Positions 33,346-48,120 of a DNA stretch of 64,000 nt are shown in pieces. Source of the DNA: Temnopleurus reevesii (taxonomy: Eukaryota > Echinodermata > Echinoidea > Temnopleuroida > Temnopleuridae); NCBI GenBank assembly GCA_036244855.1, contig BQKZ01000272.1, positions 1 through 64,000 of the forward strand, given 5' to 3'. A program made the position numbers and the translations under genes. The notes beneath the pieces were generated by a model that saw only the letters and a list, made by a program, of their open reading frames with translations, was not told the DNA's origin and did not search any database. Each line of letters starts with the position of its first letter. The first letter of the stretch is position 1.

Positions 33346-36300
33346 CCGGTATTCGTTCTTAATTGGCTGATAGGAGGTAATGCTATTGTGAAAATACTGT
33401 ACCTTTTTTACACTGCACCCAACATAGCATCATACTATAATTTGCAAATCTTCTCAAGTATCCTTAGTTTAGTGGGTGCTAGATGATATAATTGTTTCAG
33501 GTTCTGGCAAACGATTGAACACAGTTCCTCATCTTGTTTAATACACACTATTTGTAACTGTAGTTATAGATTTGTACGTCAGTTTGGTCCCAGAAGTTGA
33601 TATGTAGGGAAAATATTATCTCTGTTCTTACTTTTCACTTCAGATTTGCTGCCCCCTCCCCCCACCCAAAAAAAAAATGAATAAAGTAAAAGAAAAGATG
33701 AATCCATCTCTTAGGGAATTAAAATTTATTTCTGCATTTTTTATCAGTTAATGATATGAAGACACTATGTAGGCCTACACGATTGTATTTCTTCTCAGTC
33801 CAACAGCTAAGAACTATCCCACAGGTTGACATATTTCACCCTTCTCTCATGTTAAACTGACAGCATTGTGTTGATGTGGTTTGTCTTTGAAATGACATTG
33901 AGGGATGGGTGAGGCTCTTGACTGATGTTTAGGGCTGTTAGATCAGAGTTGATTGTCAGATCCCTTTCACACTCACAGCATTTATCTTACAAGATAAAAG
34001 GGTTTCGAACACACCATGAGGAATATTAGCTACAATCATGTAAAAGCAGGGTTTTTAGCATATCACTTTCTTGAATTTCATGAGAATTCAACATCCATGG
34101 ATGTAAATAATGCCCATACGTGATTGAAGGTTGCTATGCAAGTGATCTTCAATCTCTCTTTTTACTATCCTTTCCTTCCATTTTCATCTCTCTACTATTT
34201 ACTCTTTTTTCACCTTATTTTAATGATATATTTAATACTTCTTCATAGTTGATTTGCTGTTAAATGATTGATATCATTTTAGATTTTGATTGATATTGTA
34301 GAATTTATTTCTTTCTGCCTGTGGGCTCGTCAAATAAAATATCTATTTACAAAACGTTTTGTAAAAAAATAACTTAAATGGCAAGGTAAAGGACTATCAC
34401 TGATCTCTCTCTTATCTCCAAGGATTAAGCATTGTCAGTATATATGAGTGTGAATATGGATTGTGATTCACACAAAAGCGGAGTCCTTGTTACCCGACTA
34501 AAATTCATTTATCATTTTATAAAAAAAACTAGAGAGGTGTGATGTTAGTTACCCATGAGCTGCAGAACCTCTTGTTTTAAGTCAAGGTTCAATTATAGTT
34601 CATAATGGTTTTATAAATATACACTATGAAATATCAGTAGAAATTTGTACCGAAATGTGCCAGTTCAATGATTCAATGAAATTAGTTCTCAAGCTTGTTT
34701 AATTAAATGCTTTTGCAAACAGCTTTTTATATATCACTAATCTGCTCTTGTATGGATTTTTTCTCATCAGTTTCGTATTATTTACAAGTTTTAGAACAGG
34801 GGGCTTCTCAGTGTTGACCACTACATGATTTTTTTTCTCTGTTTCTGGTGGAAAATGAATTTCCAACATTCATGGACAATAAAGCAATTTTATCTCGTAT
34901 CTTATATAGACAGATTATTATAAAGAACCTGTGCCAAAGAATGACCCCATAGTAAAGTATAAAGTTTTGTCTCAATTCATCAGCTATTATTGCAAAAGAA
35001 GATTAAGAACAAATTCAATATCTCCCTTATTAGTTATTTCTATTAACCTATAACAGTCATTCAAACCACAATGGTCTGGTAAACAAGACATGAGTTAGGT
35101 CACTTTCACTTTCCATCAATGAAAGCCTGTCCAATTCATATAGTCTATGAGATAGCGTGATGATCCCCTCTTCCAAAGCCTCTTCTTTACCCAAATTTGA
35201 ACCCCATACTGCTTTAAAAAGGTTTTGTGGTATGTCACAATTGGTAAAAGTGGCTTTCTCTGTCGACAATATGATTTGGACCAAATTGACAGATAAACAG
35301 CTTTTTAGGCTCTATTGCCATAATGTGAACTTCGTCTGAACTATAGGAATCATTAGTCAGTGAGGCCGTGAACGCACTTCAATCGTTCTAGTTGTGTTCA
35401 CACTTGGAATGAGTGACTAAGTGCTTCACAGTCATAGGTAAGCAATATAAATTATTGTTGACTATTCTGCCTTATAAGGTGTCCAAAGCTAACTGACTAC
35501 ATACCCCATTTTTCTTCACTAAATCCATCATTAATTCATATCTTTAAACCTTAATGTACTGTGCTTTCTTTTGGCCAATCTTGTACTTTATAAGGAGGTT
35601 CCAATCTGAAAGGAAGTTGGTGAATAATTCTGAATACAACAAAACCAAAATGCATCACACCTGTCTCCTTGTGTCATCTTATTTCATCAATACCAATGGG
35701 TAACTTGAAATTTATTGTTGATGTCAGATGAATTTGTAAAACTTCTAATTCCTAGTAATTACAAAGGTCAGGAGAATTTTGTATGACTTCTCTAGTGCAA
35801 TTTGCAAACCTTACAGATTTTCATGATTTAAATCTTGTGTAAAAGTAGAACAAAATTTTTTGTGCCCTTTTCCATTTTATGTTTGTGTGTATATATGTGT
35901 CTGTATGTCTGTTGCTCACTCCCTCTGTTTCTCTCTCTCTCTTTCCTTCTCCCTTCTTCCTTTCCTTATCTCTTAAAAAATACCTTTCTGTTATTATTCC
36001 CCTTCTCTCTTTCTTTCTTTCTTACTCTCACTTCCGCAATAAATACATGTCCCCAGTGGTTGCTTCTACTACACCTATGCACTTCTTATCTTTACTGTCG
36101 GAGTCAGATAAAGTCAGATAAATACCATTTAGTGAGTCCCATGTGGAAGTTTTTCACCTTGTCATTGTGAGAGATAGAGGGCAGGAAATATTTTGAGCCA
36201 TTTTAAGAGTCTATTCCTAGCTGTCTAGACGAGAGATTCTTACACCTTCACAATCATTGTAACCGTATACCTCCTTCTTCCTGGCTTCTTTCTTCAATTG

Positions 36301-37627
36301 ATTGATGCTTATTTTGGAAAATAGAAAACAAGAATGTTTAGACATATGTTTATAGATATGATAGTGATAGGTTTAGGAGTATGCAAAACGCTGCAAGCTG
36401 AATAACAGAAAAGCGTTTAAGTAAAATGATAAACGCAGGATTTCTCTATTTGTTGAATCAATATAAAGCTAGACCAAATAGAACGTAATTAACTTACAAA
36501 AATGATCTTTGCAAAGCTGTATCATACTTTCCTACCATGGTTCTGTCTTTTCAAAGAAAACTACAATAAATAGCATTTACATTAATTATACTTTTAAAGA
36601 ACAGATTCACTATTTTGCAGTTTATCTAAAGGCATTGTATAATACAATTGATGGTGTACATTAACCATGCTGTGAAAATATGAGGCTTCAAAATCAATGT
36701 TTAGTACTTCAAAATATGCTAAAATTCAATATATGACCAACATTGGAACACTGCGACATTGCAAAGTTGTATTATTTGTTCTGTTTTTTACATACTTGAA
36801 AAAGATACATGCCCCATGTCAGTTTTTATTAATATTTTGGCAAAAAGTGAAGTTTCATTATCTGCAGCTCATGTTGATTCCTTAATGCAGAACACATGAG
36901 ATCACTGGTGTGTATATCCTAGTCTGTATTTTGAGATCTCGGGTTCAGATTACCATGGAGATCATATTAAAGTGAGCTAGATAAGTTCTGTCATTATTAG
37001 TTTCTGTTCTCATTTTACATATTAAACATTAGTGTGACCCATATGTCAAACTGTCAGAGTAAATCACGTCACAATGAGTCGGATGGTTCAGGCCTGATGG
37101 AATCTGTGCCCATCATTACATTGGCTCAGGTCCCTTAAAACAATATAACTGTAACATCAGTTAGATATTCGTGGCATTATTTGTATTGAACATTATTTAT
37201 GCACAGGACTTGATAGTCTAACTGAGCTCATATTTATGATTGAAATCATAATGGAAATAGATATATTGTAGTATAATTAAATGTGTCACTATTTGATAGC
37301 ATGGTACATTTATTTATTTTTTATTCAGGTCTTCTTTATACAGGGTAGCACATCCGTAAGCATTATTATATGCAAAATAACAATCGCATTATTCTGCAAA
37401 CAAATTCCTAGTAAAAGGGCAATGCATAGGAGCATGATTTGTATGTATCACTTGATTCATTCAATGGGTTATTTGTAGTCCTTTAGCTTCAGTATGTACT
37501 ATGGTCAGATACAAAGCATTCATAAAGTTATCAAGGCTCTTTTCTTTCTAGAGTGTGATGTTACAATTATACCAGTAATGTGAAAAGATGATAGAGGAAC
37601 AATTGAACCCAGTTCCATTTGACAAGT
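33346..37627. other. Non-coding region
   Basis: No gene recognised. Holds a CT-rich microsatellite-like tract at about 35915-36030, which explains the Leu/Ser-rich open frames there. Confidence 0.55.
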
Positions 37628-37870
37628 GCATGCAATTTATAAGTTTTTATTCCAACTGCTTAGTGCTCAAGGTGTCTGATGTATCGCAAGCATTTTGTGA
37701 ATGGTTATTCCTTGGCCTTCCAGACACACATTCACCTCACCTGGGTTGAGTGCAGCACAATGTTAATTAATTCCCTGCAGAATGATATTATTCCATGGCT
37801 GGGTATTGAATCTGGCATTCTGATTGGAAGATGCAAGGCTAAACCAAATACCTCACACTGCTTCCACAGT
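37628..37870 (-). mobile_element. Degenerate SINE copy
   Basis: Shares TGCAATTTAT, TAGTGCTCAAGG and CATTCACCTCACCTGGGTTG followed by AGTGCAGCACAATGT with the SINE copies at 21084 and 61903. The TAA tail and part of the head are lost. Confidence 0.7.
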
Positions 37871-40800
37871 ATATATATGTGTTCCTTATTTATACTCCTA
37901 TGATGAAAGTTCAATAGACTTTGCTATAAGGTATATAAAAAGACTAAGGTTTACTTGAGGGTATTCTTACATCACTCTCAGAGTTCAAGAGTAGATTGGT
38001 AGGGTGGGTGCATGCACAGGAAATACCTGTCACTTTAACCCAACAATTGTTACACCATGAACACTAGACAAACCCGTCATCTTTACAACGCTCATCAACA
38101 TCAGACTCCATTCCGTGCGGATTAGCCCTGTTTGTCTGAACAGATGGTTGGATCAGTTTGACGCAGGGATTACCAATCACCCCAAATTCATGGGCATTCA
38201 TAAAAAAGTGAGCTTTGTATGAGGTGAACCTGACAGACATGAGTAGCAACAATAGTTACCAGGTGGCAAGCAGCTGCTTCTATATGCATGTGTTTCCTAT
38301 GAAGTGTAAATTTCTCTGTTGAAGAGGGAAGTGAGGGGGAACAAGTGTCGTATGTCAGCTTGGATTATGGTTTGGATAGGTGTGATGATTTACAACACAA
38401 GGCATTTGCTGTCTTTCTTTACCACTTGATGAATGGTAGTAACGCAACACTTTTTCGATCTCTAAACAAAACAAATAAGAGAAATTTGGCAAGGGAGGAG
38501 CAGTGGTGTACAAGATCCAAACACCAAAATTGGATTTCAGATTTCAAAATATAGTTAACCATTCATTCAAAACAAGACACTGATAAACATTTCAGCAAAT
38601 ATAAATCAAAAGAAACAGGCAATAGCCTTAGAAAGAATGATATAAGAGTAATAAAAACACTAAGTATCAAATTACATAAGTAAATAATTTTGGTGATTTG
38701 AAGTAAAAACGCGTTTGCATTTACTTGGAAAAGTTTTGTTTTTACAGTTTTGTTTCCATTTACAGTTTCGTTCTAATGGAGAAAGTAAGCTTTTCTGAGT
38801 AGATTCACTCGTTTAGGACAATTTTTATTGACAGTTTCAATGGAAAGATACTCTGCCGGATTGTCAGAGTGCAGTCAGAATAACACATTGTATTGCCAGT
38901 CATGCCACATTCCGAAAGCATGAATCTCTGAATAGTTACAAATCTGTAGATCATCATAGTGATTTTGCCAAAGTGTTTGGATACAGATTCACGCTCATAA
39001 TTGAGTACTTTTTCACAATGAGTGTATAAGCATATCTGATTTGACTGTTATCTGCTTCTGTCACAACTCTCTGGAATGCAAATGTCAGCATGCAAGTATG
39101 TCGCAGGAAGATTTGAATACATCAGGTTATGGTCTTGTCAATAGAATAACAATTAATGATTGGTGGACAGTATTGTTCATGTGACAAAGATCTGATAATT
39201 ATGATATAATCATCCGATCTTTACCTTCCCCCACATAGGCATTCTCCCGCTTCATTCTTCACTAGGAGTTGAGTCAGTAAATTTTTCCTTTAACAGCTAG
39301 TGTTACCTTCTTTTTTTCTAGAAAGGACTCTTTCTTGAAAAATACCCTTCACACCACCTTGTGCAATCACAAACCTTATTCATATGTTTACTACACCATT
39401 CAAGCTCTACATTTTTCACTGTAAAATAAGTCACTATCATGGAGCACTAAGCATAATTGCAAGATATAAGATGATCCACTCTTATCGATAAGGACTACAT
39501 TCAATAGAAGACTCACTCTACCCAGGGTAGGATGCTCCCAGGAGGTTCTCTGTAGAGAAGATCACTCACCTGTTACAAACAAACCCTACATTTGGTGAAA
39601 GCAAACCCTGATGTAATTATACACCTGCAAAGTCTAATTAGTTGATTTTGACATTGTTTTCCACTTTTGAACGAATGCCAGATGCCTGTGAATTCTGGCA
39701 TTCTTTGACAGTGTTTTGCTAAACCCTATTAGTTTTCCGAATTTTGGCTGTCAACACAATAATTTAAAGTAGTACTGCATTACTGTGAATTTACAGCAGA
39801 TCATTTATGGCATGTGTACCGAAGCTGATGAGTTATGAAGCTAATACCTGGACTAGTTAAAATTGCTTTGAATGACATATAATGAATAATGATAATGATG
39901 ATAATGACACCTTGGTCTTATATATTGGGTTTCTTTTCATCATAATGAAATTCTCAAGTCAATCGGTGCAAATCAATAACAGAAAAGAAATAGGAGATAA
40001 TGAAAGTTTAAGAGAGACAATGATATTTAATGATTTTTGTACTCTGTTGAAAGGCATTCCACAGAGTTGGTCTTGAGTGAGGAAGGCTTCATCCCACAAA
40101 CCAATCCACTTGATATTGGAACTTGTAAAAGATTATCAGCAACAGATCGAAATGTTTGTGTAGCTGGTTATGTGTTAGTCAGATCAGTGTTCTAAACAGC
40201 GGGAGGTCTCATCAATGGTATGGAACACAAAACAATGAATTTGGAAGTAAGCTATGGCTCTCTCTTGTCAAAGATGTGACTAAACAATGTAATCAACTCT
40301 GAACTTGTGCAAAGTGGTACAAGATGAGATTTTAGATAGTAAGGAATTAGGTAATATGCCTATATGCGGATTTGTTGGCAGAAAGTTGTACCATTTGGTA
40401 TTGTTTAAAGTATTAGCTGATCCAGGGTAGGTGAACAGGCATCAGACCCCAGTACTATATTTTCAAAGCACCCATTATCTACTTATTGATAAAGACCTTT
40501 AGTATTGGTTGTTTATAAATTTATCATCGCCTCACCTCCCTGCCCCCCTCCCCTCCCCCATAAAATCTTGGATCCGCCCCTCAGTATGATATGTTCACAT
40601 CTTCAGAAGATGGAATATTTAGGTTTGATAATTATAGTCAATGTATCTATACTTTATGCACCAAATATGCTCTGAGAAAAATATGTTTTCCAATAGATCT
40701 ATCAAATCAAATATCATGAAATGATATTATTAGATTGAATTCAAATTGAAAATTTAATTTGAAAGATGGCACGTCACATGCAACTTTTACATCAGAATTC

Positions 40801-43800
40801 GTACAAAGCGATACAACCTGAGGAAATTTGGCAAGAGACAGACAAATAAGTCCATACCTCTTGAAGTTAGACTAATGAGAAGTCTTCGTTGTATATGTGA
40901 TATGAAGGGGAACTTTGTGTTATTCATTGCAGGGCATTCAACTTCTTGTATGAGTATGTTGGGAGGGACTCTTCAAGCTTTTGTTGTGATATATGGCAGG
41001 TGATAATCATACATCTCTGACATAAGTATTACCTACAACTTACTAGTCTCTGCATGCAGCCTTTACAGGGGCTATGCAACTAAGGGAAGGAAATTTAACT
41101 CAGAGAAATAGAAGAAAAACCCAAGGGCCTGTTAATTTTTGGACTATTTTGTTTGTGTATAGAATAAAAACTGTTAGAAAGAGTATTGGTAAGTTTGCTC
41201 AACTTTAATGGCCATTGGATTAATAGTGAATATCTCTTGAGACAGTCATTTCAATTTTTTATACAGTATTCCAATATATTTTTAATTGAAATGATTATAT
41301 AAGAAAAATTATTTTCTTGTTGAGTAGCATTATTTTCATTTTGCTACATTTCAAATATTTTATTTTCATATGCATATTAATAGTAGAATGTGCACTAGGA
41401 ATATAGTTATACAACATATGAGTATCCATTTCTTTCTTGAAGCCTCATTACAGCTTAGAAGGTGAACTACACAGAGTATGAAATATCTGGAGAGATGGAA
41501 AGAGAGAAAGATAGAGAAGGAGAGAGACTACTAGAGAGAGGGGGAGAGACAGGGTTAGAGAGCACTGGAGGAAAGGAAAAGAAATTACTATGAGGGAATG
41601 AGAGAGTGAGAGTGTGTCAGAGAGTGAGTAGTTGTCCCTTCACACCCCACCCCTACCCTAGGGGCCCCTGGGTATGTTAGTCATCTACTCACAAGAGTAC
41701 CCAGGCAGGAAGTTCCGTGTTAGATCATGCTTACCCTCTATTCCCTTGGCTTTTCTCTTTGCCTTTCATCTGCCTCTATTTACCATTATTTCTTCCTTTT
41801 TTCCTTCTTTCTTCACCAGCTTGATCTTATAGTTATCAGCAGCCTATAATTTTCACTTTGTTCCTATTTTGCTTACCTGGTACTCAATATTAGGGTTTTT
41901 AGGATTCTCTGGAGTTTTCTTGATGGTCAGATTACGTTTTCAGTCTAATTCATGTTCCTTTCACAATATATGATAGCCTTTCTGTGTCACCATTAGTTTT
42001 TCCAGATTTTTTGTTTGTAACTAAAATAGAAAAAACATGGAATATGCTTTTTAATTTATTTAATCTTTCATTCAAGTGAAATATAGCAGCATATCCTACT
42101 CCTATTTCTGTATAAGGAGCCATTTATGTAACACTCATTAAAAAAAAATATTAACATGGCTCTATTGTCCCAGATCTTTTGAGAAGACTTTTGTTTGCAT
42201 AGGCTACATACATGTACAATTATCAACTTTTGTTTGACACTGAATATGAAATGAAAACTAATCTTCCGCATACAAACAACATTTCGCAATACACTACAAC
42301 TCTTTTTTCATGCAGCTTTTACCAGTCATCTATCATTTGATTTTATTTGATTATGTTTTAGTCACCATTAACAAGAAAAGCCAGCATTATGCAATTCCTT
42401 TCCGCTCTTAAACAACATTGTGTTACACTTCACCTTTAGATCAGTTTTTGCCCAAAGTATAAGTCTTCGAAGCTGCTTGTTACTTTGAAAACAGATGGAC
42501 GGTCAGAAATAGTAGATCATTAAAAATGGTTACTACAGATTGTTATGATTCCGTGTTCTGACGTAAAACACAGGATGACCGCTGTAACTCGGGGATTTTC
42601 TGGCAATGCTCCAGTCGCGATAGAGGGGAAAGGAGATCACATCGCAAATGTCGAGAGTAACGAGTCATGAGTTTAAACCGCAGGGGCATACTCTGATCCA
42701 GAGTCCAAAGGGCCCAGTTCAGACCTGAAGATTAATCCATTTAGAAAATCAGGGGCAGAAACATCATTGTAGCACTAGAACTTGACATGAGAAATGGGAA
42801 AAGCGGAAGATCGGATTCTCATCTCGTCAATTGTCACTGATTACATCTTGTCATTTTTTGGCATTGGAAATGACAAATGAGTTTTATACTTAGTACTGTA
42901 CTGGGAGGCATTTATGTTTTTAGAAGAGACATTTTTATTCCATATCTCCAGTAGTTTTGCTTATCGTCCGTCCATTCTTAGGGTCAACACTGGATCATTT
43001 AAGAGGGGATTTCTAAGCATATATGAGATCACAAAGAATTTATGATACCAAAATGTCCAATGGTAAGACACATGCTCAATGCAATCATTCTTGTCTCAAT
43101 ATGTCTGGAGGTGTTATTTAAAAATGCCACTGTAAGGTTAGAATATGGAAAAGCACTAATGAAGCTCTTCTTGGTGAAGGAACCCTTATTTGTGATTCTC
43201 ATTTGTATCATTTCAACATCCTATAAAGATATTTATGTCATTTAGGCAACAAAATAAATCAGCTATGAAACTGCATGGAAGAAAAGATTTTTGTTTCTTG
43301 TGTCTTACATTTCCTGTCGTTATTCTCTTTCCCTTACTTCTCAGAATCACTTTATTCCTTGACCAAGTTCTTCCTGTTGCATGTGAAAAGGGTGTAATCC
43401 CTTGTATGTCGTAGGTATAAAGGGGCTGTGAGTCTTAAACCCTTAGTCCCTCTTGATAGAAACAGATGGGAGGAGAGTGAGCTCAATAAGAATAGAGACC
43501 AAGGATTATCTAATTTAACAGGATTAGTCAATCACGCTCTACCCTTTAGAACACGACAATAATCTTTGGAAGATGTGCATCATTCTCTTATGTTGTTGTT
43601 ATTGTGAGTAGGAGGTGACTTTTCAAGGAATCTCTGATAATTACATCTCACGAATGTACATCCTGTTCCCATGGTTACCAAACAAACAATAACCACAGTG
43701 ATGCGGCTAGTGTAGCTGTTCTGGGATGATACTAAATTGGACTGACATCATAACCTATGCCAGAACTTTACAAGTCAACTCATCACATATGTAACTACAA

Positions 43801-44203
43801 ATACTCTTACACACTTCCAAAGATATATTACAAAGTGTAAACTCAAACACACTCATACACTTTTTGTGTTATGTTCTCTGTTTTTGTCATCATTTCTATT
43901 TCATTTTATTTCATCTTTTTCCAAAATAACAGCAACATAGTGTGCAAACTTTTATTGATCAATATAGGCCTCCACATTAAATTACCAATCATAACATGTA
44001 ATCACGTATATTAACAAGAAAATAAACAATATAAAGTGAATGTGAATTAATTAAGCATTTATTCAAATATGTGTAGTTGCAGAGTTTGATTTGATTTTGA
44101 TTTGATTTATTTGTCAGTTGCAAAGAACTTGACAGGATAGCCCATGAAAGCCAAAAAGGGTTATTTCCAATGGGGTCCTGAAACTAAGTTTTTTCTTGTT
44201 GTG
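37871..44203. other. Non-coding region
   Basis: No gene recognised. A GA-rich tract lies at about 41470-41640. A 68-nt segment at 40932-40999 has acceptor- and donor-like ends and an open frame, but it is too short to support as an exon. Confidence 0.55.
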
Positions 44204-44483
44204 TGCAAAAATTAATTGGTATTGATTAAAAATACAGTTGAATGCTTGTGTAACACCACATTTATCAGTACATTTAAAATTGGCCCTAACATGTCTGGCC
44301 GATGGTCAAACACACCAACAGGTGGTGACAGGTTTCACATTAATGTCTTCATGACGAAGGCTACATCCATAAAGCATCCATAAAGCGTTCCATCCCATAA
44401 TAATCATATAAAATAAGAAACCCATCCATACTCTNTGCAAAAATTTGGTATTGATTAAAAATACAGTTGTATGCTTGCATATT
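44204..44483. repeat. ~48-bp direct repeat flanking a single N
   Basis: TTGGTATTGATTAAAAATAC followed by AGTTG occurs within 44204-44251 and again within 44436-44483, the second copy starting right after the N at 44435. This looks like an unresolved contig overlap. Confidence 0.7.
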
Positions 44484-44544
44484 AAGCCTCATTATTCTGG
44501 AACTATTATTTTGGTAAATTTGAATTGATGAACTATTGAATTAA

Positions 44545-44624
44545 ATAATCTTTATTGCTTATAAAGGCCATTATCTTTATTTCTTATGAAGGCTATTATC
44601 TTCATTGCCTATAAAGGCCATTAG
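44545..44624. repeat. 25-bp minisatellite, three units
   Basis: Units at 44545-44569, 44570-44594 and 44595-44619 share ATTATCTTTATTGC and TATAAAGGCC with a few substitutions. Confidence 0.85.
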
Positions 44625-45661
44625 TTCTAAGTTTATTTTTTATGAAAGATAGTTTATCTATTGAAAAAAAATATATATTAATTTTTTCTGTGTTGCTCTT
44701 CTTTTGAAATTTTCTCTCATTGATTAGAACATCAAGTAATATTTACTACTTCTCTTTTAGGCTTAACATTGAATAAGATATAAACATTTCAGAACACATG
44801 TGAACTTAGTGCCCTTTATTTCACCTCCTGCAGTAGTTTTATAGAGAAACCTATCACAAACAATTTTTCATACGAAAATAAAAACGGGATAAATGCAGCA
44901 TGACTAAATGTCTCTTATCTAGAAACTGTTTGATCTATGATAAGTGGTGTTAAAGGATGTGAAAGAAGAAACAGTGTAAGTAATATCCTATACATATTAT
45001 TTAATAATTAACCAATCGTTAGCAGTTATAATTGGGAATAGTGGAAGCCTCTTAACACCAGCAGCTCCCGATAACAAGTGTTCATTTTCACACCATGTAT
45101 TCATTAAAAAAAATCAGCACTGATATCTAGTTTGTGAGTAGGAGTGTGTTTAAGTCTAATCTAACTCAATCTACTATTGATATGTTCAGTATTCTACAAG
45201 GAAGGGCTTTTTTCTTTGAGAAAAAAATAATAAAATGGTTGTGTTTAAATTACCTTGGTGAGCATTCCTCTCATTAATATGTAAAGTAATTCAAAACATT
45301 TGATTTTATACATTACCTCTTTCTTTAAGATATGATAAGGAATAAATCGTAGGACCTAAATTCAATAGGAACAAACCATAATAATGAATAGTAATAGTAT
45401 GTCATGTAATTGATAGGTACTTGATGGAAACAATAATTGTACTAATTTTATTCTCTTTAACTCTGTTTATTACAGTGAAAGAAAAAATATTAATTCATCA
45501 TTATAATTCCCAATTGAATGAATAATAGACCAGTTTTTATATGTTTTTCATGTCACTCAAAATTCATAACATTCTAATTAGTTGTCTGATTTTCTAGGAA
45601 TTGAATGTTTGTTGGATTGAATTACCCTCTTATTCTTTCTTGAGCTATTTTATACATATTA

Positions 45662-45698
<37 letters not shown>

Positions 45699-47531
45699 AA
45701 AGCATAAGATTACTTGCTTACTTTGTGGTAAATTCCATAGAAGGCACTACAACTTCTTAACATAGATCACAGATAAGTATTATACCTGCTAAAATAGACA
45801 TTGTGGTTACTAATAACAATATGATTTAAAGGCATGTTGACTTTGTCGTGGTATTATGATGTCTGTTTCATGATGTTACCAGAGAGATGTTATAAACCTT
45901 TCCTGCCCAGCAATCAATAGAGATGTTCCAAATGCGTGGGCTACCAATCTTTCCATCAATTTGAAGAGTTGAATCTCTGCATGTGGTTTTGCGTGGGATG
46001 ATGGTGTATGATATTTTCTCATTTTCATGGGGCTTGGTAAGGTTAAACTGGGTGGAAGATCATTTCTAGGAAAGTTTGTCTCTTTTGATGTGACATAGAG
46101 AGATCTGTCAGTAGAGTTCAAACCACACAGGTGATACAGTCCATGTCCTACAGATGATCTTGATCTTCAACTCATACTTTATAATTGGAGGGGAGATAGG
46201 AAGGTTATAACCCAAGAGATATTCAATATCAGTTAATAAAATCATATGAGAGAAAAATTTTGAAAGAGAAATTAATTTTATTCCTTCCCCCTTCTTCTTT
46301 TTTCTTTTTACTTAAAAAGACTATCACTTCTTGAAATAGAGTGTTTGCTGCTCTGTCAATCTATTAAGTCCTACAAATAAACCAACAGCTCAAAAAGAAA
46401 ACTTGTCCAATTTAAGTTAACCAGGCTTGCAGATAGGTATGAAGAAGAAAGAAGCAACTTTCCTATCTGATCATTGTGTTTTATACAGAAAGCCATTATA
46501 TAACAAAAAAAATTGATTTTCTTGGGTGGATGGGAGTTAAATTTTCGTTTTTATTTACAATGCCAACAAGAAGGCTTGAGGAGGAATAGGCAGATTTTAG
46601 TTAAAGGAAATTCAACATGACAAATTTGCTTTTGATCCAGAACAGCTCTCCTAGCTTAGCTTTGTAAAGGAAGAGGTATGGCCATAAAGATGCTATCAAC
46701 TAATTCTATTTAATTCAAAGGAACAAGAAAGAGAGGTAGAGAGTGAAGAGAGAGAGAGAGAGAGAGAGAGGAAGAGTTCAAAGAAAAGTGATTGAGTGAG
46801 AAAGATGGGATGAAAGGAGTCAAGATCATAATGGGTTGGTTTGTAATTTGACTAGGTCAGCTCGAAACATGAATTCATCGTATTTCCCAAGTGAAAAATT
46901 GGTAATTTCATTCATGCATTCATGAGAAAGAACTGGAGGTAGACATTTCCCCCTGCTTTTCTTAACGCTGCACTCAATATTTGTGTTTTTGTTAACATTA
47001 AAAGTTTACAACCAAATTTCTGTATTGTTTAGAATAAAATTTTGTGAAGATTTGCCCCTTCTTATACATGTTTTTGATTACTCTAGTCTTATGTAAGGCC
47101 CAGAAAATGGTCCAGCTGAATTCTTCATTTTCTTTTGCTGCGGCTTAAAAAGAGGGAATAAAGATAGTAGAGGCGTCAGATAGTTGAGGCGTCAACCCCC
47201 ACGCAGTTACCTACACCTCAAGCAGCTTGTGGCAACCCCATGTTGCAAGAGCAAAAGTTTTGTAATGAGCTGCATTAACCCTGATGAGGATATTGACTTT
47301 GATGATTGCTAGTGGGCTAAGGAAATTGTTAGGATTATTGGATTATCATCACTTCTTCCTTCAATTTAACTTACTCTGACTTCTCGTCATAACTTTCCTC
47401 TCTGCTCTCAGGAAGATCATGGCTTTTCGTTTGATCTTGGCCTTGACTTGATGGTGTAGTAAACCCTCTGATGCTGACTATACTGAGGGCAATGCACCCG
47501 TGCAATAGGGGATATGATTAACACTTCTTAA
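44625..47531. other. Non-coding region
   Basis: No gene recognised. Includes an AT dinucleotide run followed by poly-T (about 45659-45699) and a GA dinucleotide run (about 46748-46771). Confidence 0.55.
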
Positions 47532-48120
47532 AGGGGAATTACACCCAGATAATAATGTACTGTCAGTAAATGAAGAAAAATCAGAGGAACAAACTGAAAA
47601 TTTGAGCAAAATTGGATAATCCGTTCAAAAGTTATGACTTTTCAAAGTCATCATTTCCACCTGTGCTGGGCATCCTTGAAATGGCATGCGTATAGCTAAT
47701 TAGCATAATCTGTGATGTCATACATGGAGAACTCCTCATTCACTTTGTATATAAATTTATTGAAAATGGATCAATATCATATTTCAAATGAGGAATCAAC
47801 CCCATTCTTTCTGGAATGCTTGCAGAATTGATGTGGCTATAATATATTTAACCGAAGAAACAAAATTTTGTCTACTTTTCTGGAAAAAGAGGAAAATGTG
47901 AAATTTTGTGTACAAAGCGAATGGAGAGTTCTCCATGTTGGCAGCCATGTTGTGCCTGTGCGTTTGCCAATTTAAGGAGCCCATGAGGGGTTTAAATCAA
48001 AACTTAGAAAATTCATAACTTTTGAATGGATTATCCGATTTTGCTCAAATTTTCACAGTTTGTTCATCTTATATTTCTTCATTTACTGATAGCAATTTAA
48101 TCTCTGACTGTAGTTCCCCT
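47532..48120. mobile_element. 589-bp TTAA-flanked foldback element
   Basis: The left end AGGGGAATTACA and the right end TGTAGTTCCCCT are inverted with one mismatch, directly flanked by TTAA at 47528-47531 and 48121-48124. Inverted similarity extends inward more than 100 bp (for example GGATAATCCGTTCAAAAGTT against AACTTTTGAATGGATTATCC) and reappears near the centre, so almost the whole element can fold on itself. TTAA target sites point to piggyBac- or Kolobok-type transposition; the AGGGG terminus favours Kolobok. Non-autonomous, with no ORF. Confidence 0.88.

Noticed and set aside
35835..36170. Overlapping 80- and 111-codon open frames
   Set aside because: Translation of CT-rich low-complexity DNA in two frames.
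40932..40999. Short exon-like segment with AG and GT ends and an open frame (AFNFLYEYVG...)
   Set aside because: Phase 0 (needed after exon 37) hits TGA, there is no recognised homology, and about 22 codons is easily chance.
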